A stretch of DNA of 64,000 bases from Candidatus Heimdallarchaeota archaeon. GTDB lineage: Archaea > Asgardarchaeota > Heimdallarchaeia > JABLTI01. Positions 53,083 through 63,600 of this stretch are shown here, piece after piece. Location: the NCBI GenBank assembly GCA_019894765.1, contig JAGXNT010000024.1:1-64000 (forward strand). Reading direction: 5' to 3'. The first letter of the stretch is position 1, and each line of letters starts with the position of its first letter. Under the pieces are notes generated by a model. The model was not told the DNA's origin and did no database searches. It was given only the letters and a program-made list of their open reading frames with translations. The translations under genes were made by a program, and so were the position numbers.

Positions 53083-54266
53083 CCGATAATACCTAATTCA
53101 TTATGTTTTTTCATGATAGTATCTGCTAATGCATCTAGTTTCTTTTTGCCATCTTCCGTCACTTTTCCTCGAACAATAACTGGATCGAGTATTTCAGCTT
53201 TCACTCGAGTAAGCATACCGGTTAATTGTTCAAGCATCTGACTCTGCCAACCAAAAGAACCAATAATTGTAAGATGCTTGGCTTTTGGACGTAATGCATT
53301 TGTTAGGAACACAGCATACGCTGCAACTGGATGGGCACCTGTTAAGACTGCTGGAGCACCTACAACAATTGTAGCAGCATCTACTAAAGCCATTGCTAAT
53401 TCACCTAAATCAGTGACAGTTAAATTGAAAGGTTTAACTACAATTCCGCGCTCAATAAGAGCTTCTGTTAAATACTCAACCATTTCTTTAACTGAATGAT
53501 GCATTGACACATATGGAAGAACAACTTCATTCTTCACATCATCAGAAATCCAATCCCTGTAAGCATCAATTATGTGTTTAGGATTTTGATGAATGGGACC
53601 ATGACTTGGACCAATCATATCAAATTCAAAATTTTCAAGTTTCTCACAATGTTTCTTGATTAATTTTCTGAAAGGCATCATGATTTCAGCATAATACCTT
53701 TTAGCAGACTCATAGGCTTTAGCTTCATCAACTACAAAAGTTTCTGATTGAGCAAGATGGGTTCCAAAAAGATCACAAGAGAAAAGAATCTTGTCTTCTA
53801 CAGCTAAAGTGAACATGGTTTCAGGCCAATGAACCCATGGCGCTTCAATAAATTGTAGGGTCTTATCACCTAATGAAAAGGTTTCTCCATCCTTTTTTAC
53901 AATGAATTTTTCTTCGGGAATGTGCAAATGAACCATTAAATGTTCTTTACCTTTCGGATTAGTGACAACTTTAGCTTCGGGATATATTTTAATGAGTTTA
54001 ACTAAGCTTTCAGAGTGATCTTGTTCTGCGTGATTGGATACAAGATAATCGATTTTCTTAGCAGGTGTTTTAGAGATGTTTCTCTTAAGCTCGTGGAATT
54101 TTGTGGCATCGACTGTATCAATTAAAGCTGTTTTCTTACTTCCAATAACTAGATAAGAATTATAAGTTGTCCCATCAGGCAAAGGTATTAAATCATCAAA
54201 GAGTCGTCTGTCAAAATCCTTTGCTCCAACATAAAATATGTTTGGTTTTATTTCGTGACTAACCAA
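53079..54266 (-). CDS. Flavodiiron protein (A-type flavoprotein, FprA/NorV-like)
   Basis: 395 residues. The beta-lactamase-like di-iron domain has SNHAEQDHSES (78-88; ligands His79, Glu81, Asp83, His84), HWPETMF (His146) and FSCDLFGTH (Asp near 164). The flavodoxin domain (about 255-395) has FNLTVTDLGELAM and VGAPAVLTGAHPVA. The family reduces O2 to water or NO to N2O. It completes the oxygen-defence group with rubrerythrin, superoxide reductase and PDO on the same strand. Confidence 0.93.
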   Translation of the reverse strand: MVSHEIKPNIFYVGAKDFDRRLFDDLIPLPDGTTYNSYLVIGSKKTALIDTVDATKFHELKRNISKTPAKKIDYLVSNHAEQDHSESLVKLIKIYPEAKVVTNPKGKEHLMVHLHIPEEKFIVKKDGETFSLGDKTLQFIEAPWVHWPETMFTLAVEDKILFSCDLFGTHLAQSETFVVDEAKAYESAKRYYAEIMMPFRKLIKKHCEKLENFEFDMIGPSHGPIHQNPKHIIDAYRDWISDDVKNEVVLPYVSMHHSVKEMVEYLTEALIERGIVVKPFNLTVTDLGELAMALVDAATIVVGAPAVLTGAHPVAAYAVFLTNALRPKAKHLTIIGSFGWQSQMLEQLTGMLTRVKAEILDPVIVRGKVTEDGKKKLDALADTIMKKHNELGIIG

Positions 54267-54381
54267 TTTTTTTTACCTCGAATATAATTTGAATTACATC
54301 TTCTTGAAAAAGATATCTCAAAAAAATGTTAATTATTTTATTAAATATTGCTTATTTTCTAAGATTTCAGATAGGAAGTGT

Positions 54382-54407
54382 GGTTGTAAAATTGTTTTTT
54401 TACAACC
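54382..54407 (-). repeat. 9-bp inverted repeat next to the PDO stop
   Basis: GGTTGTAAA (54382-54390) pairs with TTTACAACC (54399-54407), loop of 8. It ends 2 bases short of the PDO stop codon (54410). No T tract follows on the minus strand, so its role as a terminator is uncertain. Confidence 0.4.
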
Positions 54408-54409
54408 TG

Positions 54410-55084
54410 TTATGTAAATGGACTTTTTTCTCCTTTTTGTTCTAGAACTCTTAGTATTTCATTAAGCAATACTTCTTCAGTTACTAAACCCTCAACACTT
54501 CCATTACCATTGTTGATGATAGTGTTTGGTACTCCAAAGATATCAAAATCTGCAGCTAACTGCGCGAATTGTGAGGACTCAATCATTTCCGCTGTTATGT
54601 TATCATTTGCTAAAGCTAATTTATGAGCTCTTAAAACCATTGCTGGACAATACGGGCATTCTAGGGTAACAAAGACTTTTAGGTTCACTTTCTTTGTTAC
54701 TTTCTTTAGTAAATCTTCTGCTTCTGGAGAGAGAACAGGCTTTCTACTGGAGACTAACATAATTGACTCAACAAATGTAGTAAATTCCTTACCTGCAGGA
54801 ACTCCATAGAATCTAATCCCATAATCATCGTCACCATCAATAGCTATTGCTGGATGTCTTTCAATTCCATACTTCTTTGCTTTTGGATCATCCTCATCAC
54901 AATTACAGATTTCAACACTAATCTTATCAGATAATTCTCCTACTGCATTAACTAAAGAAATCATTTCGTTACAGAATAAACAATGATTCTTTGAAGAAAA
55001 GACCTTCAAAGTAACAGGCTCTATCATGTTTGTAAAACGCTGCATTACCACAGCTTTCAAACTTTCATCTATTAAACTTGACAT
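54410..55084 (-). CDS. Protein disulfide oxidoreductase (two thioredoxin-fold units)
   Basis: 224 residues of two tandem thioredoxin-fold units. Active sites: CLFC (35-38) and CPYC (143-146), with cis-Pro near HPAI (78) and GVPNT (C-terminal unit). This matches archaeal PDO, the disulfide isomerase/oxidoreductase linked to thioredoxin reductase. It is the first gene of the oxygen-defence group by direction of transcription but 143 bases separate it from the flavodiiron gene. An AGGAG site precedes the ATG. Confidence 0.87.
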   Translation of the reverse strand: MSSLIDESLKAVVMQRFTNMIEPVTLKVFSSKNHCLFCNEMISLVNAVGELSDKISVEICNCDEDDPKAKKYGIERHPAIAIDGDDDYGIRFYGVPAGKEFTTFVESIMLVSSRKPVLSPEAEDLLKKVTKKVNLKVFVTLECPYCPAMVLRAHKLALANDNITAEMIESSQFAQLAADFDIFGVPNTIINNGNGSVEGLVTEEVLLNEILRVLEQKGEKSPFT

Positions 55085-55388
55085 TACAATATACTCCTAG
55101 TACTTAACAATAATTCTCATTGTTTTTTAAAATAATTATTGATTAAAACCTTAAGATTATTGATTTAAATACCTTTGATTCTGCTAATTTAAGATAGTAT
55201 GTGTTTACTTTCTAACAATATGTGAATTATTTTAAGGAGTATTATTCTTTTTTACAAACAAAGGTTAGTGTATCTGCTGTTTTTTCGTCTAAAAGGTACC
55301 AAATCAAAAGGAATTTATAGATTAATAAAAAAGAAGATAGTGAAATAGAACTGAGCTTAAGAATATTTGAGAGAAATTAACATATTGG
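55085..55388. other. Divergent intergenic region with promoters
   Basis: Contains no coding frame. The AT-rich DNA serves two divergent genes. A TATA-like box (ATTTATAG, 55311-55318) preceded by purine-rich DNA could drive the propeller protein gene about 70 bases downstream. TTTAAATAC near 55163 may serve PDO. I see no other structure. Confidence 0.35.
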
Positions 55389-57548
55389 TTGTTTAGATCA
55401 TTGCAGCAAACACTTGAGGAAGTAACAGATAGTTTCCACTCACTCTTAACACATGATTTCAATGTAGATGGTATTTCAGAAATAATGGTTGCTAGGTTAG
55501 GAAAGGGTGGGACTGAAGTTTGCATCATACACCCCAAGCATATGGCTAATTATGGGGTAAAAATTAATGAAAAAATCAATACCATGTGTGTCGCTCAAAC
55601 TAGCTTAGATAGAGGATTTGAATTAGTAACAGGGGACATTAAGGGAGTAATGAGGGTTAATTCTCGAAATGGTAAACCATTCTTTAGTAAGGACATAAAA
55701 GATGGAATTCGTTTGCCTTCTGCTGTTCTTCGAGCTGCACCAGGGGATATGAATGGAAACAAACTCTCTGAGATAGTTGTTGGGTGTGCAAATGGAGAAG
55801 TAGTTATGATCGAGAGAATCCCAGGGAAGAAACATAAGTGGGATAAAATTAGAGGATTCTCATTAGGTAAAATTTACCAGCAACCAGTTAACAATGTCAT
55901 AACTGGAGATTTCAATGGAAATGGACAAATTGGATTTATTGCAGGTTCCAAAGATGGTATGTTCAAAGAAATTGAATTCAGACCACAACTCCAAAAATTC
56001 GATTTAATTGGAGAATTTAGAGTAGAAACAGAACCAAGTTTCTGCTTTAGTGGAGATATTGACCGAGATGGTATCTCTGAAGTCATGATCGGTGAATACT
56101 CTGGAAGACTAAGCATCTTCAAACGAAATAGATTAATGTCTGTCTATAATTTGGATGGAGCAATTACTTGTGGGGCAGTTGGAGATGTAGATAATGATCG
56201 TCAACTTGAAGTAGTTGTAGGAACTGCAAATGGCTCATTTCATATATTCCGACAAAACACCATTGAAAGCTATGATGGGTACAGTAATATTAATGATCTT
56301 CGCATTGGAGATTTAAATGGCAATAGATCAAATGATCTAGTGTTTTCAATTGATAAAAGAAGAATAGTCGCATTTAGTTTTATGAGAGATAAAGCAAGAG
56401 AAAAACCAAATGCAGAATTATTACCTTATCAAAGTGGAGCAGCTGGAGCAAAACAACCAGCTCTGCATACACCAGATGTCACAAATAATTTCTGTCCAAA
56501 TTGCCAATCACAAGTCCGATTTATCGAGCAATATAGACGCTGGTACTGTTATAGCTGTCGTCAATATGTAGCTCCAGTTAGCAAACAAGAATCAGTAACT
56601 CGAAAACCACAAATAGATGCTCAAACTCATGGTAGCCCATATTCTGTCGGGTCACCTTACGAACCATACCCACCTTATGGTGTTAAAGCTGATGGTCAAA
56701 CACAAGCACAAGAAGGAATTGACAAAGTAAAATCAAAAGTAGAAAGCTCCCTTGCAGCTATTGGTGAAAGTAAGGAAATTGAGTGGCAAGAAGATAAAGA
56801 ACAACCAGAGGAAGTTGTACCAGAAGCTAATTACTTCCTTCCTTTAGATTTAGAAGCTGATCCTGAAGCAGGAGCAGAATTTTTCAATGATATTTTAAAA
56901 ATTAGACATGTTATACTCATTCATGCACATTCAGGAGTTCCATTATTCAGTCAAGGTTTCGGAAAGGATATTGATGTTTCTTTGACTAGTGGTTTCTTGA
57001 GTGCAGTTGGAACCTTTACTGAGGAAATGTCTGGAGAAACAGAAAAACGCATTGGAGTTTTTAGTGAGATTGGTCGAGAAGGATTCTGGATTATAATTTA
57101 CGAAGGAGAGCATTCAAAAACAGCTTTGTTGGTTACTGAAAAATTAGGTGATTTACTCAAGAAGCGAATTAAGTTTTTCATGAATGAATTCGAAGCTATT
57201 TATAAAGAAGCTCTTTTGGATTTCACAGGTTTCATTTCTACTTTTACTGGGGCAACAGATCTACTTGAAAAACACTTAAGACTCGAATATCTTTATCCAT
57301 TAAAACTAGACATTAAAAGGATGAGGTTAACAGCTATTACACAAAGTGAAAAGATATTAGCGAAAATCTATACTGAATTTCTATCAAAAACAGAAGATGA
57401 AGTCTTTTATGTCACCGAATTAATAGATGTGGCTTTTAGGAATTCCGAAAACAATCTATCTAAAGAAAATGTTTTAGTAGTTCTAATAAAATACCTAGAA
57501 AATGGTATGTTAATTCCCTTACCACCTCCCCCAGAAGATCCATTTTAG
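55389..57548 (+). CDS. Beta-propeller (FG-GAP-like) protein with zinc ribbon and longin/roadblock-like C-terminus
   Basis: 719 residues with a TTG start (55389; TTG 55401 is an alternative). Residues about 1-330 hold at least six FG-GAP/VCBS-like blades, each with a GDxNGNGxxE-type loop (GDMNGNKLSEIVVG, GDFNGNGQIGFIAG, GDIDRDGISEVMIG, GDVDNDRQLEVVVG, GDLNGNRSNDLVF). Residues about 367-391 form a zinc ribbon (FCPNCQSQ, WYCYSCRQY). A low-complexity linker is followed by about 500-610, whose strand-helix pattern (VILIHAHSGVPLFSQGF) is that of roadblock/longin proteins. The rest is helical. There is no signal peptide, so it acts in the cytoplasm. It resembles eukaryotic propeller-GTPase regulators in plan only. 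Confidence 0.72.
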   Translation: MFRSLQQTLEEVTDSFHSLLTHDFNVDGISEIMVARLGKGGTEVCIIHPKHMANYGVKINEKINTMCVAQTSLDRGFELVTGDIKGVMRVNSRNGKPFFSKDIKDGIRLPSAVLRAAPGDMNGNKLSEIVVGCANGEVVMIERIPGKKHKWDKIRGFSLGKIYQQPVNNVITGDFNGNGQIGFIAGSKDGMFKEIEFRPQLQKFDLIGEFRVETEPSFCFSGDIDRDGISEVMIGEYSGRLSIFKRNRLMSVYNLDGAITCGAVGDVDNDRQLEVVVGTANGSFHIFRQNTIESYDGYSNINDLRIGDLNGNRSNDLVFSIDKRRIVAFSFMRDKAREKPNAELLPYQSGAAGAKQPALHTPDVTNNFCPNCQSQVRFIEQYRRWYCYSCRQYVAPVSKQESVTRKPQIDAQTHGSPYSVGSPYEPYPPYGVKADGQTQAQEGIDKVKSKVESSLAAIGESKEIEWQEDKEQPEEVVPEANYFLPLDLEADPEAGAEFFNDILKIRHVILIHAHSGVPLFSQGFGKDIDVSLTSGFLSAVGTFTEEMSGETEKRIGVFSEIGREGFWIIIYEGEHSKTALLVTEKLGDLLKKRIKFFMNEFEAIYKEALLDFTGFISTFTGATDLLEKHLRLEYLYPLKLDIKRMRLTAITQSEKILAKIYTEFLSKTEDEVFYVTELIDVAFRNSENNLSKENVLVVLIKYLENGMLIPLPPPPEDPF

Positions 57549-57550
57549 TG

Positions 57551-57597
57551 AAAAAACTCAAACATACCTACTACTAAAAACTTATGAGTCGTTTTTT
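57551..57597 (+). terminator. Hairpin with T tract after the propeller gene
   Basis: AAAAAACTCA (57551-57560) can pair with TGAGTCGTTTTTT (57585-57597) with a 2-base bulge and a 24-base loop. Six T end the arm. It lies 2 bases after the stop. Imperfect but well placed. Confidence 0.4.
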
Positions 57598-57692
57598 CCT
57601 ATTCATATTGTCTAATAGCAAATATTTAGTAAGAGGATATTTCCAAATATTTATGATTGGACGTATTTAAAGAACTCTAGAGGCAAGTTGTT

Positions 57693-60600
57693 ATGTCCCA
57701 GTTAGTGGAAAAGGCAGTCGCTTTTGAAGAAAAAAGCAAATGGAAAAATGCAGCAGAGACATACCTGAAAGCTGCAAATGAATTCATTGTCTCTGGCAAG
57801 CCAGAAAGTGCTAAAGAACCACTTCTAAAAGCTATTGAAAACGCAGAGAAAGAAGATCTTCCATCCTTATTAGTTGAAATAATCTTTGTTTTTAATAGTA
57901 TAACCTCTGATGAAGAAAAGAAAAAAATACTACTAAAAGCAATAAAACCATTAGATCAGTTAATCAAAGATGCGGATAACAAGAAGAGATACGATGTACT
58001 CCTTGAGCTTGTAGATAAAAAAATCTCTGCTTCAAAAGTAATTCAAAAGGATATAGAAGAAGCACAAATAGAAAAAGCTATGTATCTGCAACAGATTGCC
58101 TTATTGATTATAACAAGTAATAAAATCGAAGATAGAAAATTAGGTAAAACTTACCTTAAAGAAGCTGCCGAAACACTACAAGAAATTGGTAAATTAGAAG
58201 AAAAAGTACAAGGTGAAATTGATGCTTTTACTCTTCTATTAAATGAAGGTTTCTTAGAAGAAGGGCTTCTTATTTTCGATGGGTTAATTGAGTACTGTAA
58301 AGCTAATGGATTGACAGAGAAAGCTACAAATGCAATAAAAATCATCATAGCACTAGCACAAGAAATTCTTATTGGTAAAGGTTCTAAGAAATTAATAAAA
58401 GAAGTTAAAGAAAAACTAAATCAAGATGACCCCGGTGGGGAGCTATTAGAGCTTGGAATTGAAAAAGGCAGAGATATAGGTCTAAATGAGACAATTGCTG
58501 AAATTGCACAAATTCTTTCTGAACATGCAAAATTACTCTTTGAAAAGAAAAAATATACTCCAGCACTCGAAGTTTATAGTAAGGCTCTAAAACTTCTAGT
58601 TGAAATTCAACAGAGGGATTCAGCTTTAAAACTGGCAGATGATATTACAAAGAATGCTTATGCTCTTTTAGATATTAAGGGAATGTTTGCTGTAGGTTTG
58701 AGTTATTTTGAGAGCATACATCAAATAGAAAAAATTGATTTAGAGTACCTAGGAGCATTCTATCAAGTTAAAGCTCAAAACATGTTCTCAAAAGGGAGAA
58801 TGGAGATTGCATTAGAAGATTATAAGAATTCCACGAAAGCATATCTCTTTGGAAAACTAGCTGAAAAGTTTACAGCAATTGTAGATGAGATATTCAACAA
58901 AGCAATAGAGCTTATTACCATTAAGAAAATTGAATTAGCTGTAAGATACACGGAAAGTGGAAATGAAATTCTAGAGGGAGTACAAGCTTTTGATCAAATA
59001 GGAACTAACTTGACAAAAATTTCTGTGGAGTTAAGTAAAGCAAATCAAATAAAAGAAGCAGAAAACTTCTCGATAAAGGCTGTTGAGAATTTAATAAAAG
59101 CTGGAGAAATTATTGGAGCTGCCCATTCACATAAAGCTTTTGGAGAATCATTATTAGGTCTTGAACATTATGATTCAGCAATTTTCCGAATGATTGAAGC
59201 TGCAAAATTGTATAAAAGTGCTAAATCAGATAAAGAAATTCTTGGAGCAATTACCCCCTTAGTTATAGCTGCAAAAAACAAGCTAAATGAAAAAAATGTA
59301 GAGTTAGCTCAACAACTTTTCAATGGAGCAACACAATGTGCTCAACAAAAGGATCCTATTACTGAAACAAATATTGTAATCGAATTTGCTGATCATGCAA
59401 TTTTCAATGGTTTCCCTGAAATTGCTTTAGAGTATTTAGCATATGCGACAAGAGTGCTTGGGAAAAATCATCCGGATGAAAATAAGGATCTAGCAAAGAA
59501 ATTACTTGAAATTGGGAAACGATTAATTATTTCCAATCAGAATTATGCTCTAGGTAAGAGTTTCATTGAATATGGTATCAATACTCTTGTTCTACTTAGC
59601 GAAAGTCTTGATGCAACCAACTCACTACTTGAATACAGTCAATTATTATTTGATAATAATCAAAATGTTTTGGCTAAAGATCTGTTGGTTCTTATAACAA
59701 AAATCATCTCAAGTGAAAGCAATTCCGATATTTTTGCACAAAAAGTTTCCTTTGGAGCGAAAATTCTCATTGATTACAATTTCATTCAAGAAGGTATTGA
59801 ATTATTACGAAAAGCAGTTGGTTCATACCTAAGTTTAGGTTCTAATGAACCAGTTATTCAAATAGCATTTTATTGTGCAGATAAAGCAAAACGAGCTATT
59901 GAAAATAATGAAGTTATTCAAGCGAAACACTTGTACATTACAGCAATGGAGTTTAGCTCACTAATAAATCTGGAAACTCAAGATCAAATTCTCCAAGATG
60001 CAACCACTTTATTCCTTGATCTTGGTGATCTTTATGCAGTAAGGGAATTTTATGATTTCGCACGAAATAACCTTGAAGGAGAGAAGGACTATCTTACAAA
60101 GCTTGGACGATTAATTATTTACCAAGGAGGAATTTTGAGAGATCAGAAAGAAATGTTTGAGGAATCTTCTGATTTCATAAGAAATGGTATTACCATATTA
60201 AATCAAGTAGGAATGCTTTCAGAAGCCGGCGAAGCAGCACTCGCTCAAGGACAACTGTTCATTGAAAAGGGCAACTTTATTTTTGGTGAAGAACTAATTG
60301 AATCCGGAGCTCAAATCTTCATTCAAACCAACGATCCCGAAAGATCAGGTGATGCATTCCAAGCTCTAGCTGATGTGAATATTCGTCGCGAAAGTTGGGC
60401 AGATGCTTTAAGACAAATACAATTAGCAAATAAATCCTATCAACAAGCAAATCTACTTGAAAAGCTTGCTATAGCCATTATCAAAACAGCTGATATAGGA
60501 TCCAAATCATTAATTAGTAATCCAGAAGGGAATAGAAATTTTGCTTTAAGTTGTTTTGAAATCGCTTTAACGATTGCTCAAGAATCACAGCTAATTGATG

Positions 60601-63600
60601 CAATAATAGACATCTACCTTTTTGAAGCAAGAGCTTTCGCCTTAATTAAAGATCATCAAACAACTAGCAACTTATTTTTACAAGCAGTGAATTTACTAGA
60701 ACAACAAGATGAAACAATAAAATCACCAAGTATTGCTGAGGAGCTTTCCATTTATGCTAATAGTTTCATCTTAGAAGGAGAAATTGAACTTGGATTACAC
60801 ATTGTAGACTTATCAACAGGAATTTATCTTCGACTAAGTCAACCAATTAAAGCATCTGAGGTATATATGAAATCTTGTAATTCGCTCTTGAAACAAAATA
60901 GGATCGTAGAAGGTGTAAAACTAGTTCTTTTAGCATCTGATACCCTAATGGTTGCGAATGAATTTGAACAAGCAGCAAAAATCCTGGAGGAAATTGCTGA
61001 TCTCTTATTTGAAATGAAGGATTATCAAAATGCATCCATAGTAACTGGGCAAATTGTAACAGTACATCAGAAAACCAGAAATATTGAGGAACAAAAGAAA
61101 GCAATATACAAATTGGTTGGGAAAGTTCAAGAGGTAATTGCAGATGGTAAAATTATGGAAGGGGAACAGCTTTGGGAGCAAGTAGCAAACTACAGTATTT
61201 CCACAAATCTAGAATATGCTTTAGAAATCAACGGAATGCGAATTGACAGCTTACGAGTTGCAGGAATGTATAATTCCATGAATAATGCGTTTACACAAAT
61301 GCTTCCAATCGTGGAAGAGAACCTTGAGCAAATGCTAGACCAAGGGAATAAAATTGCTAATATTGCAGCTGAATTATACGATAAAGATGAATTAGAGCTT
61401 TCCAAGAGTTTTATACAGACAGCAATAGAATACTATCGAAAATCAGAAAACCACGAACATGCAAAAAATCTCTGCTTATCGATGAGTCACAGATTCATAA
61501 GTAAGGGAGATGAAGTAAACGGTATAGAATTAATCGATCATGCAGCGAGAATTGCTAATGAAATTGCAGGATCACATGAAGCTGCTAAAATCTATTTAAT
61601 TTCAGGCTTTATTTTAGTCGAAACTGGGTATCAGAAAAGTGGAAAACTAGCTATAGATAAAGCAATCGATATTGAATTACAAACTAAAAATATGGCTGGA
61701 TGCAATGAACTTGGGGATTTAACTTTAGCAAAAGCAACGGAATTAGCTCAGAGTGACTTGGAAAAAGCAAGTGATATCTATGCTTTAGCAGTAACAATTT
61801 TTGAAAAAGCAGGTGCATATACAAAAGCAGGAGAAACCTCATCAATTATCGTGGGAAATCATTTGAGCGTTGGAAATGCAATCGAAGCAGTTGAAAGCGC
61901 ACAAAAAGCAGTCGAGCTTTATATTAAAGATAAGAACATTGATCATGCAGTTAGGACAACAAAACAAATTTTAGAATCCGCTCGAAGATTTTTGGAAGAA
62001 AATGAATTAACTAAAGCTGTTCATATCCTTGAGAAGGGTAGATTATTAGTTGAAAAAATCTCTCGATTTGATCTTTTATCTATAATTGTTAGTATTTACC
62101 TCGCAGCAGCAAACCAATTCTTACCAAACAGAAAATCATCTATAGGAATTTTCTTCTTGAATAGAGCATTAGATCTTGCGAGTAGCAGTCCTGATCCAGA
62201 GGAAATTAAAAGAATTATTGATATGTCATTGAAATTAGCTATCGAAATCATTAGCAAGAAGAATTCTATCGCCGGGGCAAAAGTTTTGGAGATTGTAACA
62301 AATCAAGATATCTCGAAAAAAGCACTACTACCTTATGTTTCAGAAATATACTTGGAAGGAACCAAAATAACACTTGATGTTGAATGGAACATGATTGGTA
62401 AAATTACTCGAGATGCATTGCGATTCTTTAAGGCTAATAAGCAAGACGAAAATATCAATCATCTTATATCAATTTTAACTAAAAGAGCAAATGCAGATAT
62501 TATGTTAAATAAACCACAACTTGGTTTCTTTTTCTTGGATTTTGCAATAAGATTAGCAAGAGATGCGGAAGATCCAAGATTATTAGCATTAATTGGCAGT
62601 GAATCATTTGAACAATTACTTATTTTAGACCAAGAATCAGTTTTAGATATTAGATACAAACTTCTTGGTTATTGCTACCAATTGTTCCAAGAAGTTCAAA
62701 ATATGGACGCAGTAGAGCAAGTTGGTAAGGAATTCATCAAACTAGGTTCAAGAGATTTGATTAATAATATGCAATCAGTTAGGGGATATGATGCAATATT
62801 AACTAGTCGCGATATTGCTGTTCAAACACAGAATGATACATTGATGACAACAGTTGTTTTAGCAATGCTAGATTTTGGTAAGCAATTATCCGTAAATAAT
62901 CCAAGAACTACCCTATCAACTCTGGAAGATATAATAGAAGGACTCGAAGCATTTGAAGTACCACATTCTAATAGAGCTGAATTGGATTACAAAGTACTTT
63001 CAGATTACCTAAAAACAATCATGGCTTTCGGTGAGAAAGTAAGTAAAACAGAAGATGATTACTCGCTTGGTAAGAAGATTGTTGAGCTCAGTATGCGAAT
63101 TATTGTTTTAACCAAGAATCAAGCTATTATTGAGAGGGAACTAATAGATACACAAAAGGACTTTCAGAGACTCTACAGAAGAGCGAATAGAGATGCAGCC
63201 TTTCGTTTGAGACACACAGCTCTGTTAATGATAGATTTGCGAAATTCTGATGTGGCAAATGAGGTTGCGGAAAACTCATTCAAAACTGCTCAAGCACAAT
63301 TTGAGAAGAAAAGATATGAGGATTCAATCAGCTTCTTAGATAGCTCATTGAAACTTAATGAAAAATTATCCATGGCGACAGAATTAAAGAACATTGGACT
63401 TTTTGCTTTGAGTGCAGGAGACAGACTAGTCACAGAAGGAAAAATCGAAGATTCTATGACTTATTATGATATCGCTGTAGAAGCCTTTGATAAAGCAAAT
63501 GATGATGAAAGCTCAAATCGATTAGTTAATCGAATCTTTCAGACTCGAGAGTGGGATGCAGATGTAAACATTGCATATAAATGCTACAAGATTGCTTCTG

